From positions 1 through 21,343 of the forward strand of contig CAJKRY010000015.1 of the NCBI GenBank assembly GCA_905202485.1: a DNA stretch of 21,343 bases. The letters run 5' to 3'. This document shows positions 1 through 6,413 of this stretch, piece after piece (position 1 is the first letter of the stretch; each line of letters begins with the position of its first letter). The notes beneath the pieces are model-generated. The model did no database searches and was not told the origin of the DNA. It was given only the letters and a program-made list of their open reading frames with translations. Source of the stretch: an uncultured Methanomassiliicoccus sp. GTDB lineage: Archaea > Thermoplasmatota > Thermoplasmata > Methanomassiliicoccales > Methanomassiliicoccaceae. Position numbers and translations under genes: made by a program.

Positions 1-27
1 CAGGCCGCGGAAGGGGGCAGACGGTGA
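1..27 (+). CDS. C-terminal tail of an upstream gene (partial)
   Basis: Frame 1 is open from the window edge and ends in TGA at 25-27, coding for the tail QAAEGGRR. The stop overlaps the anmK ATG as TGATG, the usual arrangement of translationally coupled genes in one operon. In many Clostridia the gene before anmK is murQ (N-acetylmuramic acid 6-phosphate etherase), but eight residues cannot identify it. Inference only. Confidence 0.3.
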   Translation, partial: QAAEGGRR

Positions 28-1244
28 TGTTGCGGGAGATTCAGAAAAAGCCGGTCCGCCGGGTGGTTGGCATGATGTCCGGCACTTCGGTGGACGGCGT
101 AGACGCCGCTGTGGTGGAGATCGGCGGGAGCGCCGGAGAGCCGCAGGTGAAGCTGCTGGCCTTTGAAAACCAGCCCTATCCTCCGGCGGTGCGGGAGCAG
201 ATTTTTGCCCTGTTCCGCCCGGAGACGGCCACCGTGGACAAGGTTGGCTATATGAACTTCCTCCTGGGGGAGCTTTACGCCCAGTCCGCCCTGTCGGCCA
301 TCCGGAAGGCCGGACTGCGGCCGGAGGACATCGACGTGATCGGCTCCCACGGCCAGACGATCTGGCATGAGCCGTCCCCCTGCGGGAAGGACGGCTACCC
401 CATCCGCTATACGGTGCAGATCGGGGAGGGCTCTGTGATCGCGGCGCGGACCGGAATCCCGACCGTGTCGGATTTCCGGGTGGCCGACATGGCGGTGGGG
501 GGCCAGGGCGCCCCTCTGGTGCCCTTTTCCGAATACCTGCTCTACCGCCGCGAGAAGGAGACCATTCTGCTCCAGAACATCGGCGGCATTGGAAATATGA
601 CGGTTCTGCCTGCGGCGGCAAAGCCGGAAGAGGTCTATGCCTTCGATACCGGTCCGGGCAATATGATCATCGACGCGGTGGTGACCGCCCTGTCCGAAGG
701 GCGTCAGACCTTTGACGAGGGTGGCCGTCTGGGCGCAGGGGGACGGGTGGACCCGGAGCTGCTCGCCCAGCTTCAGCAGGAGCCCTATTACACCCGGCCG
801 CTGCCCAAGACCACGGGACGGGAGCTGTTTGGAGAGCAGTACACGGCCCGGATTCTGGAGTGGCGGAGGACCCATCCCCTTTCCGACGCCGATCTGGTGG
901 CCACGGTTACCGACCTGACGGCCTGGTCTATTGTGGACGCCTACGAGCGGTATGTGCACCAGCGGTATCACGCCAGCGAGATTGTTGTCGGCGGGGGAGG
1001 CAGCTACAATCAAACGCTGCTGGGCTTTCTGAAGCGCCGCTTCGCCCCCCGCGGCGTGGCGGTGCGGACCCAGGAGGATCTGGGCTGGAGCAGCGACGCC
1101 AAGGAGGCCGTGGCCTTTGCGCTTCTGGCAGACTGCTGCGTCCGCGAGAGACCCAACACCCTTCCCAGCGTAACAGGGGCCCGGGAAGCGGCGGTCATGG
1201 GCAAGCTGTCGCTGCCGGCGGGGAGGGAAGCGACATGCATTTGA
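27..1244 (+). CDS. anmK: Anhydro-N-acetylmuramic acid kinase
   Basis: Cytoplasmic kinase of peptidoglycan recycling. It opens the 1,6-anhydro ring of anhydro-MurNAc and phosphorylates it to MurNAc-6-phosphate, which MurQ then processes. The sequence shows the family ATP-binding start VVGMMSGTSVDGVDAA, the central NIGGIGNMTV and DTGPGNMIIDAV motifs, GGGGSYN and the closing GWSSDAKEAVAFALLA. About 405 residues, somewhat longer than the usual 360 to 390. ATG at 27 is preferred over the adjacent GTG at 24 because an AGGGGG Shine-Dalgarno site (12-17) sits nine bases before it. It overlaps the next gene by 10 bp. The gene is very GC-rich compared with everything after 1.75 kb. Its substrate is a bacterial wall product, so it makes no sense in an archaeon without murein. 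Confidence 0.95.
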   Translation: MLREIQKKPVRRVVGMMSGTSVDGVDAAVVEIGGSAGEPQVKLLAFENQPYPPAVREQIFALFRPETATVDKVGYMNFLLGELYAQSALSAIRKAGLRPEDIDVIGSHGQTIWHEPSPCGKDGYPIRYTVQIGEGSVIAARTGIPTVSDFRVADMAVGGQGAPLVPFSEYLLYRREKETILLQNIGGIGNMTVLPAAAKPEEVYAFDTGPGNMIIDAVVTALSEGRQTFDEGGRLGAGGRVDPELLAQLQQEPYYTRPLPKTTGRELFGEQYTARILEWRRTHPLSDADLVATVTDLTAWSIVDAYERYVHQRYHASEIVVGGGGSYNQTLLGFLKRRFAPRGVAVRTQEDLGWSSDAKEAVAFALLADCCVRERPNTLPSVTGAREAAVMGKLSLPAGREATCI

Positions 1245-1702
1245 GGCTGGAACGTGCGGCGTCGGAGCTCCCGGCGGATTGCGAGGCAGTTTTTCGGAAC
1301 AGCGCCATTTTCGAGCGATACTTTCAGGATCCGGGACGCCTGGAGTTGAGCCTGCGGCGGGCGGTAGCGCAGGGCGAACTGTACCTGGCCGTAAGCGAGG
1401 ACGGCGAGCTGGCCGGCGCCATGCGGGTGGTGATGACAGGCTTCTGCGGCCTGTACCCCTATCTGAGCTTGATCGGTGTCCGAGATACCTTCCGGGGACA
1501 GGGTGTGGGCAGCTTCCTCATGGAGCATTTGGAGGATATGGCCCTGCGGGCCGGCGCCCGGCGGGTCACGCTGATGGTCAGCGACTTCAATCAGGGGGCT
1601 CAGGCGTTTTACCGGAGCCGGGGATACTGGCTGCTGGGCTCGCTGCCCGATGCGGTAAAGCCCGGGATCGGCGAGCTGGTCATGGTCAAGGACCTGCAGT
1701 GA
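1235..1702 (+). CDS. GNAT-family N-acetyltransferase
   Basis: Predicted acetyl-CoA-dependent acetyltransferase of 155 residues. The acetyl-CoA pyrophosphate-binding motif is clear: VRDTFRGQGVGSFLMEHLE, with the R/QxxGxG signature at about residues 87-92. The C-terminal AQAFYRSRGYWLLG is the usual GNAT motif B region. The frame stays open far upstream inside anmK, but that extension is a shadow. ATG 1235 has a GGGAGG ribosome site and overlaps the end of anmK, so the two are translationally coupled. The substrate cannot be told from sequence. Linkage to anmK suggests a cell-wall amino sugar or peptide role, but this is weak inference. Base composition matches anmK, not the rest of the window. 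Confidence 0.85.
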   Translation: MHLRLERAASELPADCEAVFRNSAIFERYFQDPGRLELSLRRAVAQGELYLAVSEDGELAGAMRVVMTGFCGLYPYLSLIGVRDTFRGQGVGSFLMEHLEDMALRAGARRVTLMVSDFNQGAQAFYRSRGYWLLGSLPDAVKPGIGELVMVKDLQ

Positions 1703-1893
1703 TCGAACCGATTTTCAGAAGGACCCGCCCTGGGGGCCAATGTCATTATAAAATCTCAACTTGTCCGCAGAAGACATAAAAAATTTGTTGAAATGCGCTG
1801 GAATGGTGAAAATTCCAAAAAACACAACAAGTCGACGAAATGTAGTTTAAAATACAGCGATTTGTAGGAAAAGTCTATTTTTCCTTTTACCTT

Positions 1894-1920
1894 TCGTTTC
1901 GGTTGAAACGATGATATAAT
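1894..1920 (+). promoter_or_regulatory. Bacterial-type promoter with a dyad before its -10 box
   Basis: A perfect -10 box TATAAT lies at 1915-1920, about 55 bases before the ATG at 1976. A 7-bp inverted repeat, TCGTTTC-GGTT-GAAACGA (1894-1911), ends three bases before it. A weak -35 match TTTCGT (1892-1897 region) would be 17 bases from the -10. The dyad is where a repressor or MerR-like activator would bind. It presumably drives the DUF3795 gene. Function is inferred from sequence only. Confidence 0.4.
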
Positions 1921-1975
1921 GTGGTTCGAGAAGATAGACAGACAACCCGGGAGTTGTAGAAAGGGGCGAGCAACT

Positions 1976-2388
1976 ATGAAAATGCCAACAGAAAAAATGG
2001 ATACGGCTATGTTTGCCCCCTGCGGCATGAACTGTTTGGTCTGCTATAAGCATTGTTATCATAAAAGCCGTGTGCCGGTTGCTTGAACAGCGACATGGGC
2101 AAACCGGAACACTGCCGCAAATGCAAGATAAAAGATTGTATCAAGGGCAAAGGGCTGTCCTATTGTTTTGAATGTCCCGATTATCCTTGCAAGCTGATTA
2201 AAAACCTTGAAAAAAGTTACAACAAAAGGTATCAGGCGAGCCTTATGGAGAACAGCGAGTTTGTTCGTCAGCACGGTTTGGAAAGGTTCATGGAACAGCA
2301 GAAAGGGAAATATACTTGTCCCAAATGCGGAGGTATCATTTCTATCCATGACAGAGAGTGCAGCGAGTGTCAAGAAAGCATGAAATAA
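1976..2388 (+). pseudogene. DUF3795 cysteine-rich protein, frameshifted
   Basis: Reading from ATG 1976 gives MKMPTEKMDTAMFAPCGMNC and continues LVCYKHCYHK. It then runs into a stop at 2084-2086. The next frame carries straight on as KPCAGCLNSDMGKPEHCRKC to the stop at 2388. One extra A in the A4 run at 2063-2066 would join the halves into one DUF3795 protein of about 137 residues, with the family's many paired cysteines and a C-terminal zinc-ribbon-like CPKCGG...CSEC. DUF3795 proteins are small putative metal-binding proteins of unknown function, common in Clostridia and methanogens. A ribosome site (AAAGGGGCGAG) precedes the ATG. Either a real single-base deletion or an error in a homopolymer. 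The 3' half alone, starting at TTG 2083, is unlikely to be a working gene. Confidence 0.75.
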
Positions 2389-2409
2389 GCATAAGAGAGG
2401 GTGTGTAGA

Positions 2410-2982
2410 TTGGCGTTGACAATACAGGAACGCTTGAAAGACCTGCGTGTGGAGCGTGGGCGAATTGATACCACCTTGCTTTGTGAACTGGCGGCGCACC
2501 CGGATTTTGTCAAGCTGCTGGCCGATATACAGATTTATGTTGAGGGTATCGCCGCAACATAGATACAGAACTTGAACGCATGGGTAGATGTGGCGAGGGC
2601 CGAAATTATGGAGAAGTACCAGCCGGGGGAGCATGACAAGACCGCTGGTGTCCTGCAAGCCGCCCATATGCGGGAGGGCGACTATTTCAGCAGCCGGGTA
2701 CATCACGACATAGACGCTATCATGGAGGACATACGGGAAGCCCACAGGGGCAGGAGCGACAGCGCCCCGGAGAATACCATCGTGGACGAACTCAAGCGGG
2801 ATTTGGAAGAAGTGGCCAGCTTCAAGGGCAGCCGGGCGGAACAACTGCTGATGGTTTTTTGTAAGCAGACGAAGCTGCGTTATAGCAAGCTGACAGAGGA
2901 AGAAAAACAATGGCTGACCCGGATTGTTCAAAAATCCGAACTGGCGAAAAGTTATGTGCCACAGAGGGGAAAGAGAAAATAA
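2410..2982 (+). pseudogene. XRE-type element regulator, helix-turn-helix deleted and stop-interrupted
   Basis: TTG at 2410, after an AGAGAGGG ribosome site, starts MALTIQERLKDLRVERG. This is the opening of the XRE-family regulators found on Firmicutes integrative elements. It then jumps in frame to RIDTTLLCELAAHPDFVKLL, which in the full-length family lies some 70 residues further on, after the helix-turn-helix. The reading frame then meets TAG at 2560-2562 and continues in the same frame as IQNLNAWVDVARAEIMEKYQ to SELAKSYVPQRGKRK. The DNA-binding domain is therefore gone and the rest is cut in two. TTG 2572 could restart a 136-residue fragment without a DNA-binding domain. Family comparison is from memory. 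The stop and the continuity of frame are seen directly. Confidence 0.7.
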
Positions 2983-3027
2983 CAAGTACGCCTTAGGCGG
3001 AAAAGGCGGAGTAAAGGGGATACTAAA

Positions 3028-3375
3028 GTGTTTAATGAAATTTGCATATATGAAGCGAAAATTGATAAACAAGATGAAATTGAAACTTTGATGAAAGAGG
3101 TTGCCGAGTTTTATCTTTCACAACCCGGAGTAATTGATGTGAAATATATCAAACGCACACACCGGCAAGAGGATTTCAACGCCGTAAAGGACGGGAAACC
3201 ACCTATCCGCTTAACAAAATGGGTAGGAAAAGTCACCTATATTTTGCACTGGACGCTTGAAGATGAAGAAACTCATGCCCGTGTTTCAAAGTTAGGATTG
3301 GAGCAATTTTATAAAAGGTGGAACCGTTGCCTAACCACAATGCCCAAGATTTTATTGGGTGAGAATATTGTGTAG
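3028..3375 (+). CDS. Small conserved hypothetical protein, possibly monooxygenase-like fold
   Basis: A 115-residue protein beginning with GTG, preceded by AAAGGGG at a good distance, so the start is well supported. The N-terminus (NEICIYEAKIDKQDEIETLM, then EVAEFYLSQPGVIDVKYI) has the beta-alpha-beta rhythm of dimeric alpha/beta-barrel proteins such as antibiotic biosynthesis monooxygenase-like (ABM) proteins. The C-terminal KLGLEQFYKRWNRCLTTMPK is conserved in relatives I recall from clostridial mobile elements. No catalytic residue can be assigned. It is the only intact gene of the remnant between 1.9 and 4.1 kb and follows the broken regulator by 45 bp. The function is unknown. Confidence 0.6.
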   Translation: MFNEICIYEAKIDKQDEIETLMKEVAEFYLSQPGVIDVKYIKRTHRQEDFNAVKDGKPPIRLTKWVGKVTYILHWTLEDEETHARVSKLGLEQFYKRWNRCLTTMPKILLGENIV

Positions 3376-3437
3376 TACGCTTTATTGGCATAAGCCGCAA
3401 TCGCATAACCGGGGAGATAGCAAAGCCAGTCGAGCCA

Positions 3438-3480
3438 GTCAACGGTCAAGATGAACGGCGCTTACAGCGCCGCCGTTGAC
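3438..3480. repeat. Inverted repeat, nested
   Basis: GTCAACGG at 3438-3445 pairs with CCGTTGAC at 3473-3480. Inside it, AACGGCGCT (3454-3462) can pair with AGCGCC and the following GCCGTT, giving a competing inner hairpin. Seen directly. Role unknown. Confidence 0.6.
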
Positions 3481-3512
3481 AGTCTCGCCCGTCTTTGCTG
3501 ATAGGCAATCAA

Positions 3513-3543
3513 GGCGGGAAAGCCTCAAAATGGCTTTCCCGCC
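3513..3543. repeat. Perfect 12-bp hairpin, terminator-like
   Basis: GGCGGGAAAGCC (3513-3524) and GGCTTTCCCGCC (3532-3543) form a perfect 12-bp stem with a 7-base loop, followed by a mildly T-rich stretch (CATTTCAATTTTG). It could end transcription from the small gene at 3028-3375 or be a backbone hairpin of the element. Confidence 0.65.
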
Positions 3544-3588
3544 CATTTCAATTTTGAGAGGACAAACAGCCCCACAATAGCTTTGACA

Positions 3589-3617
3589 GCGGACAAGTAC
3601 AGTATGGGATTGTCCGC
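3589..3617. repeat. 8-bp inverted repeat
   Basis: GCGGACAA (3589-3596) and TTGTCCGC (3610-3617) flank 13 bases. Seen directly. Part of the hairpin cluster. Confidence 0.5.
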
Positions 3618-3651
3618 CTTGTCTACCCATTCAGCGGGACGGGCGGCGGCG

Positions 3652-3690
3652 GTCAAGGCCGGGCGCAAGCCCGTTCATTTCAGCCTTGAC
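3652..3690. repeat. Nested hairpin with GCAA tetraloop
   Basis: GTCAAGGC (3652-3659) pairs with GCCTTGAC (3683-3690). Inside, CGGGC-GCAA-GCCCG (3660-3673) makes a 5-bp stem capped by a GNRA-type tetraloop. The tetraloop hints that the stretch may act as folded RNA or single-stranded DNA. That is inference. Confidence 0.5.
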
Positions 3691-3868
3691 GGTTGCCGTC
3701 CGTTCTGCTATTTTTGCCGAGTGTATATACAACATCGGGCCAAGTTGACCCTAAGTTCAGACGGAGGACGAGGGACGGGGGCTTCATATACGCCCTGTCT
3801 GCTGATGAAACCAGTTCTGCGCTTGCGGCTTCCCGCCCCGCAAGCACAGCCTGTTTTCCTGCCGCTTC

Positions 3869-3903
3869 AAATGCCGTTGCTCGTCCCGGCGGCAACGGCA
3901 TTT
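3869..3903. repeat. Perfect 12-bp hairpin
   Basis: AAATGCCGTTGC (3869-3880) and GCAACGGCATTT (3892-3903) form a perfect 12-bp stem around an 11-base loop. Seen directly. Part of the cluster. Confidence 0.65.
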
Positions 3904-3930
3904 TCACGGCAACGCCGACAGAGCGTATAA

Positions 3931-3985
3931 CACACTACACTTTGCAAGCAAAGTCGTGTGCCAAAAGGGGCTTTGCCCCCTTTGG
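3931..3985. repeat. Two adjacent hairpins, oriT-like
   Basis: The first hairpin pairs CACAC (3931-3935) with GTGTG (3956-3960) and ACTTTGC (3939-3945) with GCAAAGT (3948-3954). The second pairs CCAAAAGGGG (3961-3970) with CCCCCTTTGG (3976-3985), with one mismatch and a 5-base loop. Back-to-back hairpins just before mobilisation genes are typical of relaxase recognition and nick regions. No relaxase remains nearby, so an orphan oriT is only a candidate. Confidence 0.45.
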
Positions 3986-3993
3986 ATTCCCCC

Positions 3994-4046
3994 ACAACAA
4001 ACGGCGCTATGCTACCCCTGCCGGGGCGCATAGCGCCGTTTGTTGT
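3994..4046. repeat. Perfect 19-bp inverted repeat
   Basis: The arm at 3994-4012 (ACAACAAACGGCGCTATGC) is matched without error by its complement at 4028-4046. The 15-base loop contains a further 4-bp CCCC/GGGG stem. It is the strongest dyad in the window and lies at the edge where the GC-rich element backbone stops. Candidate oriT inverted repeat or element end. Confidence 0.75.
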
Positions 4047-4188
4047 CAGCAGCCCGTTTCACGGTCTGCGTGTAGTCTCTTGTAAACTGACCTAAATTGT
4101 TGTTTTTATAAAAATGAAGAGTGATACAACCACTTCAACCCAGCAAGAAGTTTTTGTGGCTGTTGTAATTTCTTACGATTGCCTTGTG

Positions 4189-4238
4189 ACAAGCATGAAT
4201 ACAGTTCATGCGTGCCTGTATTCGTGCTTGTTTTCTTA
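4189..4238 (+). terminator. Terminator-like stem with competing hairpins
   Basis: ACAAGCATGAATACAG (4189-4204) pairs with CTGTATTCGTGCTTGT (4216-4231), 16 bp with one mismatch, followed by TTTCTT. The left arm also contains GCATGAA (4193-4199), which pairs perfectly with TTCATGC (4205-4211), so two hairpins compete. It sits 27 bases after the end of the minus-strand gene at 4258 and could end transcription from either side. The T-run is on the plus strand. Confidence 0.45.
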
Positions 4239-4257
4239 TAACGTCTGTCGGAAGAGT

Positions 4258-5175
4258 TCATTCTTCTGACAAGACACTCTCCATCTCTTCAAGGCTCAAT
4301 CCCCGGATCATTACATAGTTTTCACGAGTTTCTACAATATATGGCTGCAGACGCTCCAGGGCTTCATGATACTCCAGTACATCCAGCATTTCATTCTTAG
4401 TCAGGCTGAAGAATGAAAGAGCCCATAAGCCGATTTCTTTTCCTTCAATTGCATACAATGTTTCCGGTGCCATCGGTAAAATCGTATCTGTTGTCTCCGT
4501 AAACGTGAAATTTACCATCACTGCACCGTCCTCTCTTTGAAACATCTGTGGATTTGCTTCATAGGCATTTGACCAGGCATCTCCCTCCTCATCGTCAGAG
4601 TAATCTGCACCCATTTCAAACAATAACTGCTGATGGATAACAGCGTTGCCTTTTTGAATGCAGTCTACACTCTCGCTTCCTCCCAAAGCCAAGGCAGGTG
4701 CAAATAAGAAAATTTCATCCTCATCCAGAGTGCCTTTTTCTTTTACTGCACTTTCAAACAACTCTTTATTCAACAGCTTCTCTTCAATTTCATAATTTAC
4801 TATGAATTCTTCAAAAAACTCATTGAAGCTGTTGCCGCAGTTTATTATCCGGCGGTAATGAATGTCCAGCATACATACGTCGTTTTCTGTTTCTGAAAGT
4901 TTGCGATAGTAGAACAGATTTCCAAAGGCAGTCATCAAAATCGGCACTCTGTTTGGATTTTCTTCACCCAGCCATATGTAAAGGCTATCTTTGTACTCAT
5001 CAGGGTTAATTACTTTCAGCAGACCGTTGCCGTAATCTCCGAATCCATATTCCTGCCAGAAGCCAAGCAATTCTTTTGGAAGTATGTCTTGAAACTGCTC
5101 TAATGTTTGTGAAGTCGGTGTCTGCAGTTCTATGCCTGGTACGTATTTATTTAGAAATTTATCAACTATGCTCAT
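4258..5175 (-). CDS. GAD-like/DUF1851 (Tdi1-type immunity) protein with extra C-terminal region
   Basis: A 305-residue protein. Residues about 5-100 match the GAD-like domain (FLNKYVPGIEL, LPKELLGFWQEYGFGDYGNG, VINPDEYKDSLYIWL). Residues about 100-190 match DUF1851, the C-terminal domain of the type VI secretion DNase immunity protein Tdi1 (TAFGNLFYYR, CMLDIHYRRI, then LFAPALALGGSESVDCIQKG). In known cases such proteins protect against a secreted toxin, but many DUF1851 proteins have no known partner, and no toxin gene is present here. Residues about 190-305 form an added acidic region I do not recognise. ATG has a strong GGAGGA ribosome site. It is the last gene of an apparent TetR-DUF1266-DUF1851 operon, 22 bp after its neighbour. 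Confidence 0.75.
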   Translation of the reverse strand: MSIVDKFLNKYVPGIELQTPTSQTLEQFQDILPKELLGFWQEYGFGDYGNGLLKVINPDEYKDSLYIWLGEENPNRVPILMTAFGNLFYYRKLSETENDVCMLDIHYRRIINCGNSFNEFFEEFIVNYEIEEKLLNKELFESAVKEKGTLDEDEIFLFAPALALGGSESVDCIQKGNAVIHQQLLFEMGADYSDDEEGDAWSNAYEANPQMFQREDGAVMVNFTFTETTDTILPMAPETLYAIEGKEIGLWALSFFSLTKNEMLDVLEYHEALERLQPYIVETRENYVMIRGLSLEEMESVLSEE

Positions 5176-5197
5176 AATTCATCCTCCAGTTTTCACA

Positions 5198-6370
5198 TCA
5201 TCCTGCGAAACCCATTTTAGGTATTGTAGGCCAGGGGCATCTGCGCCATTGCCCGTCGTCTTCATCTTGGTCAGTAAGTAAGTCAGTTGCAGCATCTGCC
5301 AGGTATCCAAGATAACTCTCTGCATCACTGTCTCCGCAGAGCAGCTTCCACATCAGTCCGCCAAACAGGTATGACTGTGCAAACTCTCTCCAGCTGTGTA
5401 ATCTCTCTCTTGCTAACTGGGAAAGGTCCCATAGTATACCGGATGCTTCTCCGGGTGTAATCCAGCCGAGGTAGTAACCCCATCTGGTCAGCATGGCTGC
5501 CCGGCCGATGTCCCAGCCGGCAAGAAAGCCTGGCGTGAATTGTGTTTTGTAGTGTTGCGCAAACCGCCATCCGCGGCGAACGGACTCCCGCTCATCTTCA
5601 TCGAGATCTTCATTCATCAGATCTTCCGGGGATGCAGCATCACAATACATTGCATACCTCAGGGTATAGCCTTCCTGCACCAGATATCTGATAGTATCCA
5701 GAAGCTCGCTGCGTCCATTGATTCCCCAGGACCGGCGTACTATGGAGACTATCTGCTGTTCCAGCACCGGGATGTGTTCCTCTACATCCATCGAATCTAA
5801 TTCATGGCCGTTAAGATTAGATATAATTCCAGAAAGAAGGATGCCGAAGTTTTCCCACTGCGGTGAGTCTTTCATATATGGAGCTGGTTCAGATTCCTGT
5901 AAAGATGCAATCTGAATCATTTTTTCATCTAAAATTCCATAAAGCTCTTCTTCCAGTTCCGGGTCGAACTCCAGATCCTCCTCCTCATCATCTTCTTCCA
6001 TTTCCAGTGTTTCCATTGCAGCCGCGATCACTGCCATTTTCTCGCCGAATAACTGCTCCATCATTCCATCCACTCCCAGAGCAGTGGCTTCAGATACTCG
6101 TTCGTCTACCATGCGCTGGATCATTTCTTCATTAGCCGCTATCTGTGCTAGATCTTCAGGACTAAACATCTGTCCCATAATCTCAACCTGGCGCTGTGTG
6201 TTGGCAGCTGTCTGCTCTGCTTCCCGCTCTTCCTCAGTTTTATCCTCCTGAGTTTCTGTATGCATTTGTTCAGCGAGCTTTTTGCTCTTTTCCATTGATT
6301 CATTGAGCGATTTTGAAGCCCTGTCAGAAGCTTCTTTGGCGCGTCTCATGATCTCATCAACATCGACCAT
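5198..6370 (-). CDS. DUF1266 domain protein with charged N-terminal region
   Basis: A 390-residue protein. Residues 1 to about 70 are very rich in K, E, A and Q without proline and are likely coiled coil (EIMRRAKEASDRASKSLNES). A strongly acidic stretch (EMEEDDEEEDLEFDPELEEE) follows at about 123-142. The C-terminal half matches DUF1266, with the hallmark AGWDIGRAAMLTRWGYYLGW followed by an alanine-rich helix, then SYLFGGLMWKLLCGDSDAES. DUF1266 proteins have no established biochemical function and are often found near immunity-like or polymorphic-toxin genes. No signal peptide or membrane segment is visible, so it is probably cytoplasmic. The ATG follows a GGAG site at a spacing of 8. The start is 43 bp after the TetR gene, which suggests co-transcription. 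Confidence 0.75.
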   Translation of the reverse strand: MVDVDEIMRRAKEASDRASKSLNESMEKSKKLAEQMHTETQEDKTEEEREAEQTAANTQRQVEIMGQMFSPEDLAQIAANEEMIQRMVDERVSEATALGVDGMMEQLFGEKMAVIAAAMETLEMEEDDEEEDLEFDPELEEELYGILDEKMIQIASLQESEPAPYMKDSPQWENFGILLSGIISNLNGHELDSMDVEEHIPVLEQQIVSIVRRSWGINGRSELLDTIRYLVQEGYTLRYAMYCDAASPEDLMNEDLDEDERESVRRGWRFAQHYKTQFTPGFLAGWDIGRAAMLTRWGYYLGWITPGEASGILWDLSQLARERLHSWREFAQSYLFGGLMWKLLCGDSDAESYLGYLADAATDLLTDQDEDDGQWRRCPWPTIPKMGFAG

Positions 6371-6413
6371 ATTTATTTCTCCATTAATTATTAAATTTCA
6401 TTAGAGACAAAAG

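Larger units (their letters stand above)
3376..4257. other. Gene-free mobile-element backbone, hairpin-rich
   Basis: No convincing gene lies here. Open frames of 60 to 130 codons exist but have no recognisable domain, and they run through hairpins. Instead the stretch holds at least seven separate inverted repeats, listed individually, several of them GC-rich and perfect over 12 to 19 bp. This density and the GC-rich composition resemble the intergenic backbone upstream of the mobilisation genes in Tn1549-like Firmicutes elements, where oriT lies. No relaxase or mobilisation gene follows: at about 4.08 kb the composition turns AT-rich, so the element appears truncated there. An imperfect AT-rich hairpin (about 4123-4168) and a terminator-like stem (4189-4231) fill the rest. 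Confidence 0.5.

Noticed and set aside
860..1234. A long N-terminal extension of the GNAT gene
   Set aside because: This part is an out-of-frame reading of anmK and has no acetyltransferase features. ATG 1235 has a proper ribosome site.
2059..3072. A 337-codon minus-strand frame opposite the DUF3795 and regulator remnants
   Set aside because: The translation has no recognisable domain, and the plus strand shows clear family matches over the same bases.
3931..4046. A CRISPR array
   Set aside because: The repeats are inverted pairs of different sequence, not spaced direct repeats.
3583..4085. Open frames of 115 and 130 codons in the hairpin region
   Set aside because: They run through strong inverted repeats, have odd composition rich in R, P, A and S, and lack ribosome sites. 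They are probably spurious although often annotated in such elements.
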